64,000 nt of DNA from Catellatospora sp. KI3. GTDB lineage: Bacteria > Actinomycetota > Actinomycetes > Mycobacteriales > Micromonosporaceae. The stretch lies in NCBI RefSeq assembly GCF_029948125.1, contig NZ_JASAMB010000028.1, forward strand, positions 24,730 through 88,729, read 5' to 3'. Positions 32,821 to 41,331 of the stretch are shown here, one piece after another; position 1 is the first letter of the stretch, and every line of letters begins with the position of its first letter. The notes under the pieces are model-generated. The model worked only from the letters and a program-made list of their open reading frames with translations, had not been told where the DNA came from and searched no databases. Position numbers and translations under genes: made by a program.

Positions 32821-33477
32821 TCAGCTGGCCATGATGGTGTGGAGGTGGCGTTCGACGATGGGGAGGACCTCGTCGACCGTCACGTCGCGGTGCAGTTCCG
32901 CCGTCAGGGAGGTCACCGAGGCGTCCTTGATGCCGCACGGCACGATGCGGTCGTACCAGGTCAGGTCCGGATCGCAGTTGAGCGCGAACCCGTGCAGGCT
33001 CACGCCGCGCGCGACCCGGATGCCGATCGCGGCGACCTTGCGGTCGGGCCCGCGCTCGTCCGCGCGCACCCACACCCCGGAGCGCCCCTTGACTCGCTCG
33101 GTCGTCAGCCCCAGCTCGGCGCAGACGTCGATGAGCATCTGCTCGGTGCGGCGCACGTGCGCCACCACGTCGGCCAGGCCGCCGCGGATCACCGGCAGCT
33201 TGACGATGGGGTACCCGACGATCTGCCCCGGCCCGTGCCAGGTGATCTTGCCGCCGCGGTCGACGTCCACGACGGGCGTGCCGTCGAACGGGCGCTCCCA
33301 CGGCTCGGTGAGCTTGCCGGCGGTGTACACGCTCGGGTGCTCCAGCAGCAGCACGGTGTCGGGCTCGGTGCCCGCCACGACGCCGGCGTGCAGGCGGCGC
33401 TGCTCGTCCCAGGCGGTCAGGTAGTCGACGGTGCCCGCGCGGCGTACGGCGAGCGTGGGAATCGCGGTGCTGGTCAC
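32821..33477 (-). CDS. lipB: Octanoyl-[acyl carrier protein]:protein octanoyltransferase
   Basis: A 218-residue enzyme that moves octanoate from ACP to lipoyl domains, the step before LipA. Catalytic Cys181 in [12 protein letters not shown] and Lys147 in [23 protein letters not shown] correspond to the known Cys/Lys dyad; [17 protein letters not shown] is the substrate loop. GTG 33477 has TAGCCT 7 bases upstream on the minus strand, the leaderless pattern. Its promoter region is shared with the divergent MMPL gene. Confidence 0.96.
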   Translation of the reverse strand: MTSTAIPTLAVRRAGTVDYLTAWDEQRRLHAGVVAGTEPDTVLLLEHPSVYTAGKLTEPWERPFDGTPVVDVDRGGKITWHGPGQIVGYPIVKLPVIRGGLADVVAHVRRTEQMLIDVCAELGLTTERVKGRSGVWVRADERGPDRKVAAIGIRVARGVSLHGFALNCDPDLTWYDRIVPCGIKDASVTSLTAELHRDVTVDEVLPIVERHLHTIMAS

Positions 33478-33591
33478 GTCGCTCAGGCTACTCGCGCGGG
33501 GGACCCGTGGCCCCGTACGTGGCCGGGGTCACCCGCACCCGTGAATGCGTGCCCGGCCCGCGATCGGTAATGTGAGCCGCAAGTCATGCTC

Positions 33592-33605
33592 GTGAAAGTT
33601 TTCAC
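33592..33605. promoter_or_regulatory. Palindrome upstream of the MMPL transporter gene
   Basis: GTGAAA-GT-TTTCAC, perfect 6-bp arms in an AT-richer patch followed by AAATAG. About 60 bases before the MMPL start; a likely repressor site. Confidence 0.45.
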
Positions 33606-33662
33606 AAATAGTGGCACGTGCTGACACCTTGCTGGTCACACGCGGGAGAGGACGCCTCGGCC

Positions 33663-35810
33663 ATGACGGCGACGCGGGAGAAGAAGGAGTCTCGGGTCGA
33701 CGACCCGGGCACGGGCGGCGCACAGCCGCCCGCGACGGTCCGGCCGTGGCGCTGGGTGCTGCCCGCCGTGGCGCTGGTGCTCTGGCTGCTGGTCGGCGGC
33801 GGCATGGGCAGCCTGTCCAGCAAGGTGAGCGAGGTGCAGAAGAACGACAACGCGTCCTTCCTGCCCGAGAGCGCCGAGGCGACCGCCGTGCTCGACCTGG
33901 CCAAGGGCTTCGCCGGCCTCGACGCCGTACCGGCCCAGCTGATCTACGCACGCGACACCGGCCTCACCGAGGCCGACCAGACGACCATCGCGAGCCAGCT
34001 CGCCGCGATCAAGTCCGAGCTCGGCGCCCACCTCGTCGACGTGCCGCTGGTGCCCCAGCCCTCCGCCGACGGCAGGTCCGTACAGGTCACGGTGCTGTTC
34101 TCGGAGACCGACGCGCAGAAGAACGTCGACTACGTGGAGTGGATCCGCGACCACACCGGCACCGCCGACGGCCTGCAGGCCCACGTGGGCGGGCTCGGCG
34201 GCATCCTCACCGACATGATGGCCGTGTTCGGCTCCATCGACGGCCTGCTGCTGGGCGTCACCGTCGGCATCATCGCCGTCATCCTGCTGATCGTGTACCG
34301 CAGCCCGATCCTGCCCGTGGTGGTGCTGTTCGGCGCCGGTCTGGCGTTCGCGCTGGCCAACGGCGTGGTCTACCTGCTGGCCAAGAACGACGTCATCACC
34401 GTCTCCGGCCAGAGCCAGGCCATCCTGGACGTGCTGGTGCTCGGCGCGGCCACCGACTACGCGATGCTGCTGGTGTCGCGCTTCCGGGAGGAGCTGCGCC
34501 GCACCGAGGACCGCTTCGACGCGATGCGGACCGCGCTGCGCGCCTCGTTCGAGCCGATCCTGGCCAGCGGCGCCACCGTCATCCTCGGCCTGCTCTGCCT
34601 GCTCGTCTCCGACCTGGCCTCCAACAAGGGCCTCGGCCCGGTCGGCGCCATCGGCATCGCCAGCAGCCTGCTCGTCTCGCTGACCCTGCTGCCCGCCATC
34701 CTGGTGCTGCTCGGCCGGGTCGCGTTCTGGCCGGTACGGCCGAAGTTCGGCTCCGCGCCCGCCGAGGAGCGCGGCATCTGGGCGAAGGTCTCCGCGCTGG
34801 TCGGCCGCCGCGCCCGGCTGGTCTGGATCGCCACCGCGTTCCTGCTGCTGGCGGGCGTGGCCGGGCTGACCCAGCTCAAGGCCGAGGGCATCCCGCAGAC
34901 CGAGGGCTTCACCGGCCGCCCCGACTCGGTCGCCGCGCAGGAGCTGACCACCGCGCACTTCCCGGGCGGCACCGGCAGCCCCGCCGAGATCGTGGTCCGG
35001 GCCGACAAGCTCGACCAGACCCTCGCCGTGGTACGGGCCACCGGCGGCGTAGCCGAGGCGCACGCCTACACCGGCCCGTTCCCGATCCCGAACGCGCAGC
35101 CGAAGGTGGTCGACGGGCTGGTCCGCATCGACGCCACGCTCGCCGACGCGGCGGACTCCACCGCCGCCGCCGACACCGTGCACCGGCTGCGCGACGCGGT
35201 GCACGCGATCGAGGGCGCCGAGGCGAAGGTCGGCGGGTTCACCGCGATCAACGTCGACGTGCAGCAGACCTCGCAGCGCGACCGCAACGTCATCATCCCG
35301 CTGGTGCTCGGCGTGATCTTCCTGATCCTGATGGTGCTGCTGCGCTCGCTCATCGCTCCGCTGCTGCTCATCGCCACCGTGGTGCTGTCGTACCTGGCCA
35401 CGCTGGGGATCTCCGGGTTCGTGTTCACCGACATCCTGGACTTCCCGGGCGCCGACTCGTCGTACCCCCTGTTCGCGTTCGTGTTCCTGGTGGCGCTCGG
35501 CGTCGACTACAACATCTTCCTGATGACCCGGGTACGCGAGGAGGCCGGCCGGATCGGCCACAAGGACGGCACCCTCAAGGGCCTGGCGGTCACCGGCGGC
35601 GTCATCACCTCGGCGGGCGTCGTGCTCGCCGCCACCTTCGCGGCCCTGGCCGTACTCCCGCTGGTGTTCGTGGTCGAGATCGCGTTCGCGGTGGCGTTCG
35701 GCGTGCTGCTGGACACGCTGCTGGTGCGCTCCCTGCTCGTCCCCGCGCTGACGATCGACATCGGCCGCTTCGTCTGGTGGCCCGGCAAGCTCTGGCGCCG
35801 CTCCGCCTGA
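33663..35810 (+). CDS. MMPL family RND transporter
   Basis: A 715-residue exporter with two homologous halves, each a large extracytoplasmic loop plus a bundle of helices. The proton-relay motifs are seen in each half: LVLGAATDYAMLLVSRFREEL and LVALGVDYNIFLMTRVREEA. Helix 1 is WVLPAVALVLWLLVGGGMG. Relatives export lipids, glycolipids or drugs; no lipid biosynthesis genes are adjacent, so the cargo is unknown. ATG 33663 gives a natural hydrophilic N-terminus; an in-frame ATG 45 bases upstream is possible. A GTGAAA palindrome upstream suggests specific repression. Confidence 0.92.
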   Translation: MTATREKKESRVDDPGTGGAQPPATVRPWRWVLPAVALVLWLLVGGGMGSLSSKVSEVQKNDNASFLPESAEATAVLDLAKGFAGLDAVPAQLIYARDTGLTEADQTTIASQLAAIKSELGAHLVDVPLVPQPSADGRSVQVTVLFSETDAQKNVDYVEWIRDHTGTADGLQAHVGGLGGILTDMMAVFGSIDGLLLGVTVGIIAVILLIVYRSPILPVVVLFGAGLAFALANGVVYLLAKNDVITVSGQSQAILDVLVLGAATDYAMLLVSRFREELRRTEDRFDAMRTALRASFEPILASGATVILGLLCLLVSDLASNKGLGPVGAIGIASSLLVSLTLLPAILVLLGRVAFWPVRPKFGSAPAEERGIWAKVSALVGRRARLVWIATAFLLLAGVAGLTQLKAEGIPQTEGFTGRPDSVAAQELTTAHFPGGTGSPAEIVVRADKLDQTLAVVRATGGVAEAHAYTGPFPIPNAQPKVVDGLVRIDATLADAADSTAAADTVHRLRDAVHAIEGAEAKVGGFTAINVDVQQTSQRDRNVIIPLVLGVIFLILMVLLRSLIAPLLLIATVVLSYLATLGISGFVFTDILDFPGADSSYPLFAFVFLVALGVDYNIFLMTRVREEAGRIGHKDGTLKGLAVTGGVITSAGVVLAATFAALAVLPLVFVVEIAFAVAFGVLLDTLLVRSLLVPALTIDIGRFVWWPGKLWRRSA

Positions 35811-35818
35811 CCTGACGT

Positions 35819-35870
35819 AAGGAAGGGCCCCTTCTTATCGCAATGCGAGGTGGAAGGGGCCCTTCTTCAC
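35819..35870. repeat. Intergenic palindrome family A, copy 4
   Basis: AAGGAAGGGCCCCTTCTTATC, centre GCAATGCGAGG, then TGGAAGGGGCCCTTCTTCAC. Starts 8 bases after the MMPL stop codon. Confidence 0.9.
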
Positions 35871-35923
35871 GTGCGGTCCGCCGGTGCGGCGGGTGCGGTC
35901 GGCCGGGCCGTAAGGTATCCGGC

Positions 35924-37306
35924 GTGTCGACGACCACCATCGAAACCCGAGCGCAGGTCACCGCGGAGCAGTCACCGGACCCGCGCCGTCCGGGCTGGAC
36001 CGCCGTCGTGGAGACCGTGCTGATCGTCGCCGGGCTCGCCCGGCTGGTCTTCGGCCAGCAGCTCGGCCCGGTCGCCGACGGCGCCGACCGGCTGCGCAGC
36101 ATCACCGCGCTGCTCGCCGAAGGACGGGTGGACCACAGCGAGTACTCGCTGATGGGGCCGCTGTTCTCCACGCCGCTGTGGCTGCTCGGCAAGCTCGTCG
36201 CCACGCCCGAGGCCGGCATCCGCTACTTCAACCTGGTCGTCTTCACCGCCGGGCTGGGCGCGCTGGCGCTGCTGCTGCGCGGGCTGGTGCCCGGCACGCT
36301 GATCCGCCGGTTCCTGCTGCTCACCGTGTCCGCCAGCATGATCGCGCCGGACGTCGGCCACTACGGCAGCGAGCCGTTCACCATGATCTTCGTGATGGTC
36401 GGCATCGTGGTCGTGGTCCGCGGTCGCCGCCGCGGCTGGGGCTGGGCGTCGATGGTCGTCGGGGCGGTCAACACCCCGGCCACCCTGGTCGGGCTGGGCC
36501 TGGTCGGCCTGTCGCAGCTGTGGCGCGACCGGCGCCTGCGGCTGGTGCTGCCGGTGGTCGCGGCGGCCGCGCTGGTGCTGCTGGAGATCCTGGTACGCCA
36601 CGGCGGCTACGTCGGCGACCGCGGGGCCAAGGACATCATGCCGTTCTCGGGCCGCCCCGGATTCTCGTACCCCGTCTTCTTCGGCCTGCTCGCCCTGCTG
36701 TTCTCGTTCGGCCGCGGCCTGGTCTGGTACCTGCCCGGCATGTTCCTGCCCATCCGCGGACCGCTGGCCGACCTCGGCCCGACCGGCCTCGACCTGGCCC
36801 GGCTGCAGCGCCTCTGGCTCACCTTCCTCGGCGGCCTGCTGCTGGTCTACGCCCCCTGGTGGGCCTGGTACGGCGGCATGAGCTGGGGCCCGCGCTTCTT
36901 CCTCGCCGGGATCCTGCCCGCCTCGCTCGCACTGGCCCTGCGCCTCGGGCACCGGCAGGCGCGCCTCGGCGCCGACCTGCTCACCCTGGCCGTGCTGATC
37001 GTGTCGGTATGGATCGGCCTGAACAGCCTGCTGTGGCACGAGCTGTGGCCGACCGCCTGCTTCAACACCCCGCAGTCGGTCGAGGCGCTGTGCTGGCACA
37101 GCCCCGAGTACAGCTCGCTGTGGTACCCGCTGGTGTCCTGGCAGTTCCGCTACCTGACGGCGGGGCAGTGGGTGAGCGCGGCCTACAGCGGCGGGGTGCT
37201 GCTCTGGCTCGGAGTGCCGCTGGTGCGCCGGATCGCCGCGAGCACCCGCGCGGCCTGGGCCGAGCGGGTCGCCCCGCGCCTGGCCCGCGCCGAGTGGCGC
37301 TGGTGA
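35924..37306 (+). CDS. Polytopic membrane protein, possible glycosyltransferase-like
   Basis: A 460-residue integral membrane protein with about 10-11 helices. Features: RVDHSEYSLMGPLFSTPLWLLGKL in an outer loop, GHYGSEPFTMIFVM, GDRGAKDIMPFSGRPGFSYP, and WWAWYGGMSWGPRFFLAGILP. The last segment, WGPRFFLAG, resembles loops of GT-C-type membrane proteins, but no catalytic Asp-Glu or Asp-Asp motif is certain. GTG 35924 follows TAAGGT (35911-35916) by 7 bases, so the mRNA is leaderless. A polyprenol-linked sugar transferase is the best guess; the polyprenol-mannose synthase at 1935 could feed such an enzyme. Confidence 0.65.
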   Translation: MSTTTIETRAQVTAEQSPDPRRPGWTAVVETVLIVAGLARLVFGQQLGPVADGADRLRSITALLAEGRVDHSEYSLMGPLFSTPLWLLGKLVATPEAGIRYFNLVVFTAGLGALALLLRGLVPGTLIRRFLLLTVSASMIAPDVGHYGSEPFTMIFVMVGIVVVVRGRRRGWGWASMVVGAVNTPATLVGLGLVGLSQLWRDRRLRLVLPVVAAAALVLLEILVRHGGYVGDRGAKDIMPFSGRPGFSYPVFFGLLALLFSFGRGLVWYLPGMFLPIRGPLADLGPTGLDLARLQRLWLTFLGGLLLVYAPWWAWYGGMSWGPRFFLAGILPASLALALRLGHRQARLGADLLTLAVLIVSVWIGLNSLLWHELWPTACFNTPQSVEALCWHSPEYSSLWYPLVSWQFRYLTAGQWVSAAYSGGVLLWLGVPLVRRIAASTRAAWAERVAPRLARAEWRW

Positions 37307-37446
37307 GCCGCTGATCAGGACCGCCACCGGCGTACCACCCGGCCACCACCGACCAGCTCCACGATGTCACCGTCGGCCCGACGGTCGCTGGAGCCGCGCT
37401 GCTCGAAGATCACTCTCGCCGGTCAGAACCTCGTGTAAGTGCGAGC

Positions 37447-37646
37447 AATGTGACCCGAAGCCGCGATCTCGGGTCAGCTGGCGGCGATGGTCGGCGTCTC
37501 TGGGCCGAAGGTGGGATAGGGCCAGCGGGTGGGCGGTGATGTGACCGGAGACCGCGATCTCCGGGCCTGTTTCGGCTGTTGGTCGCCGTCTGAGGTCAGA
37601 ACGTCGGCCTGAACCACGGCTTGTGACCGCAGGCGGTGATCACCGG
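37447..37646. repeat. Three diverged repeat units in a 399-bp gene-free region
   Basis: The 37307-37705 gap has no gene. It holds three related 27-base units at 37447, 37538 and 37620. The first two match at 22 of 27 positions (shared ATGTGACC and CCGCGATCTC), the second and third at 20 of 27. Units one and two are hairpins (TGACCCGA/TCGGGTCA and CCGGAGA/TCTCCGG). A GGTCAGAAC and a GGTCG-CGTCT segment also recur between them, so the true unit is about 82-91 bp. Confidence 0.7.
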
Positions 37647-37705
37647 CCCTTCGCGTTACCCTGCTCGCCCAGCCGACCGCCGCCGAGTAGCTGACCGGGG
37701 CCGGG

Positions 37706-39664
37706 TCAGGCGGGGGTACGCCAGAGCCAGACGTCGTCGACGCGTTCGGGGGCGCCGAGCAGGGCGGTCATGGTCTGGAGCAGCGCGGGCTGGTACGTCG
37801 GCCAGTGGGCGCCGTGTACGTCGTCGGCGAGCACCACGATCGAGCCGTGCCAGTAGCGCAGATCCTCGCGCAGCGCGGCCCGTTCGGCCTCGCCGATCGG
37901 CGGCACGGTGCCGGTCTTGGCGACTTCTTCGAGCAGCGTCTGGGTGGGGCGCGGGATCGGGCCGATCCGGCCGGTGCCGTTGGGACCGCCGGGGCCGAGG
38001 AAGAACCCGGCGGGCAGCCGGAACACGCCCTCGCCCGCACCGGCCGCGTCGGCCAGGGCGGCCGCCTGCCAGCGCTGGCCGTCGGGCAGCAGGTCGTTGG
38101 TGATCGGGACGGGGACCACGGTGCCGCCGTCGGCGACGTACTGGCGCCAGGTGCCGTCGGCGAAGAAGTGCGGAACGGGCGCCCGGTCGCGGGCCGACAG
38201 CTGGGTCGGAAAGAGGGGGACCAGCGCGACGGCGAACGCGGCGAGCCAGGCCCAGCGGGGTCCGGGCAGCGGTCGGCCGGGGGTGGCGGACCGGGTAGCG
38301 GCCGTGTCGGCGCTGGATTCAGTGTCGGCGGCGGGTCCGGAGTCGGCGGGACGGGCGGTGGGCTCGGCGGTGGCGGGGTGGGCCCGGTGGCGGGTCAGGG
38401 TGGTGCCGAGCCAGGCGAGTAGGAGGCCGAAGACCGGGGCGACGATGAGGGCCAGGCGGGACGGTAGCGCGGCGTTGAAGACGGGCAGGCCGCCGACGAG
38501 CGCCTCGGGCATCGGGGTGCCGGTGAGGCGGCCGAGCCAGCGCAGTTCCGGGCCGAGTGACAGCACGGTGAACACGCCCGCCACGACGGCCAGCCCGCGC
38601 AGGGTGGCCCGGTGGGCCCGGTCGGCGCGGCGCCACAGCAGCACCAGGCCGACGATGACCAGCAGCAGGAGCGGGGCGCCGAAGAAGGAGTTCTCCTCGG
38701 TCGGGTTGGCGGCGAGCTTGGCGTTGAGCCCGAGCGCACCGGCGATGGAGCGCTCCGGCCAGGCGGCGTACGCGGCGAGGTCCTCGTTGTGGACCTTCGG
38801 GTCGAAGCCGGTGCCGTGGTAGCCCTGCGGGCCGAGGAAGTGCAGCCAGAGGGGGTACGCCAGGAGCGCGCCCGCGACCAGCGCGGCGGTGCCGAGGCCG
38901 GTCAGCGCCGGGCGCAGCAGCGTGCGGGTCTCGGCGCGCCGGGACAGCGCCCAGACGAGCGTGAACACGCCGAGCGCGAGGGCGGTGAAGAACAGCGCCT
39001 CGGCGGCGATGGAGAAGCAGACCGCGATGAGCAGGCCCAGGATCGCTCCGTCGCGGACGGGCCTGCCGCGCCGGATGAGCAGCAGGCAGCGGCCGATGAT
39101 CAGCGGGATGACCCACTGGGCGGTCCAGTTCAGGTGCGCGTTGGCGTGGGAGATCATCGCGGGCGCGAAGCCGCAGAACAGCCCGCCGACGGCGGCGGCC
39201 CACGGGGCGGCGCCGAGGTGGCGGGCGAACAGGCGGTACCAGGCGAAGGCGCTCAGGGCCAGGTTGAGGGTGAGGATCGCCAGGAAGGTGGCGGTGGGCC
39301 CGGCCAGGATGGTGAGCGGGGCGAAGGCGACCGCGTACACCGTGATCGAGGTGTTGACGGCGAGGTTCACGCCGTCGGGCACGTTGAGCAGGTGGGTGAA
39401 GAGCGGGTCGGCCCCGTGCGTGACCGCGTACGCCCCGTAGGAGAGCAGCCACTCGAAGAAGGCCTGGTCACCGGAGTTGACGCCGCTGGCGCGGTGGGCG
39501 GGATCGGCCCAGAGCGCGCCGGTGACCCATACCGCGATGAGCAGTGACACGGCGGCGACCAGCAGGTCGGCTCGCCACGCGCGGGGTCTGCCGGGTGCCG
39601 GGGTCGCGTCGGGAGCGCTGGGCGCGGGTGTGGTCAGCGGGGTGCGCTGCGAGGCGATCGACAC
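37706..39664 (-). CDS. Large GT-C-like membrane protein
   Basis: A 652-residue protein with about 12 membrane helices and a C-terminal globular part outside the membrane. The first loop, GVNSGDQAFFEWLLSYGAYAVTHGADPLF, contains an acidic Asp pattern like that in GT-C glycosyltransferase loop 1, and HANAHLNWTAQWVIPLIIGR follows. The C-terminus (about 480-652) carries PVPITNDLLPDGQRWQAAALADAAGAGEGVFRLP. A low-complexity Pro/Ala/Ser linker lies near residues 430-460. GTG 39664 has TAAACT 7 bases upstream. A sugar transfer role is inference; no partner gene is adjacent. Confidence 0.7.
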   Translation of the reverse strand: MSIASQRTPLTTPAPSAPDATPAPGRPRAWRADLLVAAVSLLIAVWVTGALWADPAHRASGVNSGDQAFFEWLLSYGAYAVTHGADPLFTHLLNVPDGVNLAVNTSITVYAVAFAPLTILAGPTATFLAILTLNLALSAFAWYRLFARHLGAAPWAAAVGGLFCGFAPAMISHANAHLNWTAQWVIPLIIGRCLLLIRRGRPVRDGAILGLLIAVCFSIAAEALFFTALALGVFTLVWALSRRAETRTLLRPALTGLGTAALVAGALLAYPLWLHFLGPQGYHGTGFDPKVHNEDLAAYAAWPERSIAGALGLNAKLAANPTEENSFFGAPLLLLVIVGLVLLWRRADRAHRATLRGLAVVAGVFTVLSLGPELRWLGRLTGTPMPEALVGGLPVFNAALPSRLALIVAPVFGLLLAWLGTTLTRHRAHPATAEPTARPADSGPAADTESSADTAATRSATPGRPLPGPRWAWLAAFAVALVPLFPTQLSARDRAPVPHFFADGTWRQYVADGGTVVPVPITNDLLPDGQRWQAAALADAAGAGEGVFRLPAGFFLGPGGPNGTGRIGPIPRPTQTLLEEVAKTGTVPPIGEAERAALREDLRYWHGSIVVLADDVHGAHWPTYQPALLQTMTALLGAPERVDDVWLWRTPA

Positions 39665-39718
39665 TCGGCGCAGTTTAGCAGCGGCGACACGCCGGGCCCG
39701 CGGTGGTTGAGGTCTTAT

Positions 39719-39733
39719 TGAAAATGGGTATCA
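39719..39733. promoter_or_regulatory. Zur/Fur-like box upstream of the CooC-like ATPase
   Basis: TGAAAATGGGTATCA matches the 15-base Zur-type consensus TGAAAATGATTTTCA at 12 of 15 positions and is flanked by ATT/AAT to give ATTGA...TCAAT. It ends 8 bases before ATG 39742. AT-rich against a GC-rich background. The consensus is quoted from memory. Confidence 0.5.
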
Positions 39734-39741
39734 ATAGCAGT

Positions 39742-40719
39742 ATGAAGATGGCATTCGTCGGCAAGGGCGGTAGTGGCAAGACCACCCTTGCGGCGCTGGT
39801 GGCCCGGCACCTGGCCGCGGAGGACTCCGCTGCCCTGCTGGCCGTCGACGCCGACATCAACCAGCACCTGGCCGCGGCGCTGGGCATCAGCGAGGACGAG
39901 GCGGTGCTGCTGCCCTCGCTGGGCGACCACCTCGGCCAGATCAAGGAGTACCTGCGCGGCGACAACCCGCTCATCTCCTCCGCCGCTGCGATGGTCAAGA
40001 CCACCCCGCCGGGGCGCGGCTCGCGCCTGCTGCGGGTGGCCGGGCCCAACCCGATCTACGACCGGCTGGTACGCCGCGTCGGCGGCATCCGGCTGGCCGT
40101 GACCGGCCCCTTCGCCACCGAGGACCTGGGCGTGGCCTGCTACCACGCCAAGGTCGGCGCGGTCGAGCTGCTGCTCAACCACCTCGTCGACGGGCCGGGG
40201 GAGTACGTGGTGGTCGACATGACCGCCGGCGCCGACAGCTTCGCCTCCGGGCTGTTCACCCGGTTCGACGCGACCTTCCTGGTGTGCGAGCCGACGCTGC
40301 GCAGCGTGGGCGTGTACCGGCAGTACATCGGGTACGCCCGGGAGTTCGGGGTGCGGGTGCACGTGGTCGGCAACAAGATCGACGACGCGTCGGACGTCGA
40401 CTTCCTGCGCGAGCACGTGGGGGACGACCTGCTCACCTGGGTGGGGCGGTCGTCGTTCGTGCGCGCCGCCGAGCGGGGTGCCCCGCGCCCCATCGCCGAG
40501 CTGGAGCCCGCCAACCGGGCGGCGCTCGACCGGATCCGCGCCGCCGTGGACGGCTGCGCCAAGGACTGGGACCGCTACACCGCCCAGGCCGTCGAGTTCC
40601 ACCTGCGCAACGCGCAGGCCTGGGGCAACGCCCGCAGCGGCGAGGACCTCGCCGCGCAGGTCGACCCCGGATTCGTGCTCGGGCCGCAGTGGCTCGAGCT
40701 CGCCGAGCACCACCGATGA
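39742..40719 (+). CDS. CooC/MinD-like P-loop ATPase
   Basis: A 325-residue SIMIBI-class ATPase. A deviant Walker A, VGKGGSGKTTLAALVARHLA, opens the protein, AVDADINQHL is the switch I-type block, and VVDMTAGADSFASGLF carries the Walker B Asp. A nucleotide base loop reads VVGNKIDD. CooC-like proteins load metals into enzymes or cofactors; no metalloenzyme is encoded close by. ATG 39742 follows an AT-rich Zur/Fur-like box. The next gene starts 12 bp downstream and is surely co-expressed. Alternative starts lie at 39703, 39724 and 39748. Confidence 0.85.
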   Translation: MKMAFVGKGGSGKTTLAALVARHLAAEDSAALLAVDADINQHLAAALGISEDEAVLLPSLGDHLGQIKEYLRGDNPLISSAAAMVKTTPPGRGSRLLRVAGPNPIYDRLVRRVGGIRLAVTGPFATEDLGVACYHAKVGAVELLLNHLVDGPGEYVVVDMTAGADSFASGLFTRFDATFLVCEPTLRSVGVYRQYIGYAREFGVRVHVVGNKIDDASDVDFLREHVGDDLLTWVGRSSFVRAAERGAPRPIAELEPANRAALDRIRAAVDGCAKDWDRYTAQAVEFHLRNAQAWGNARSGEDLAAQVDPGFVLGPQWLELAEHHR

Positions 40720-40731
40720 GAGGAAGTACCC

Positions 40732-41127
40732 ATGTCCCTTGAGGTGCCCGTGGCGCTGCTGGAGCGCGCCGAGGCCGGTCAGGTCGACGACGCCGAGTTC
40801 GTCGACTGCGTACGCGAGTCGCTGCCGTACGCGTGGGCGGTGCTCACGGCCGCCGCGCAGGAGCTGCGCGACGACCCGACCGCGCCCTTCGGCGAGCACG
40901 CCGTGCCGCCGCCGAGCGAGGCCGAGCGCGGGCAGCTGCTGCGCGCGCTGGCCAGTGACTCGATCCGGGGCGCGGCGGAGCGGCACTTCGGCGTGAAGTT
41001 CGCGTTCCAGAACTGCCACCGGGTGGCGGCGTTCGCGCCGTCGGCGGTCGGCGGCGCCGCGTACGCCGAGTTCGTGTCGCCGCTGGCGCAGCTGCGCAAC
41101 CAGTCGCCTGAGCTGCGCGACTGCTGA
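40732..41127 (+). CDS. SCO5389 family protein
   Basis: A 131-residue soluble helical protein with the pattern I associate with the SCO5389 family: MSLEVPVALLERAEAGQVDDAEFVDCVRESLPYAW, then SDSIRGAAERHFGVKFAFQNCHRVAAF, and the end AYAEFVSPLAQLRNQSPELRDC. Function unknown. It keeps a C-terminal Cys and a NCHR motif, which could be metal ligands if the Zur-like box upstream is real. GAGGAAG precedes ATG 40732. It forms an operon with the P-loop ATPase and ends at a long hairpin. Confidence 0.75.
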   Translation: MSLEVPVALLERAEAGQVDDAEFVDCVRESLPYAWAVLTAAAQELRDDPTAPFGEHAVPPPSEAERGQLLRALASDSIRGAAERHFGVKFAFQNCHRVAAFAPSAVGGAAYAEFVSPLAQLRNQSPELRDC

Positions 41128-41132
41128 CCGGA

Positions 41133-41176
41133 ACGCCGCGCGGCCGGGGGACCGGGGTCCTCCGGCCGCGTGGCGT
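41133..41176. terminator. Hairpin terminator after the ATPase operon
   Basis: Long imperfect arms (about 20 bp, ACGCCGCGCGGCCGG left and CCGGCCGCGTGGCGT right) beginning 6 bases after the stop. Confidence 0.65.
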
Positions 41177-41248
41177 CCGGCTTCGGCGGCATCGATGAGT
41201 GAAACTTCATTCGCGTGAGGTGGACAGACTGAGGTTCAGTGTCATGTA

Positions 41249-41286
41249 TGCATTAATGCAATTGCTCGTATGATTGACTTAGTCAA
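41249..41286. promoter_or_regulatory. Two operators upstream of the isoprenyl diphosphate synthase
   Basis: Perfect palindromes TGCATTAATGCA (41249-41260) and TTGACT-T-AGTCAA (41274-41286) in an AT-rich stretch, 45-80 bases before the start. The second resembles MarR-family operators. TTGACT also fits a -35 element. Confidence 0.6.
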
Positions 41287-41331
41287 GTTGGTAGCGCTGC
41301 ACCCGGGCGCCCAGCCGGAGAGGAGCCGGCC

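Noticed and set aside
37447..37646. Possible CRISPR array
   Set aside because: Only three units, 18-26% divergent, spacing 82-91 bp, each internally palindromic, with no cas genes nearby; inconsistent with CRISPR repeats.
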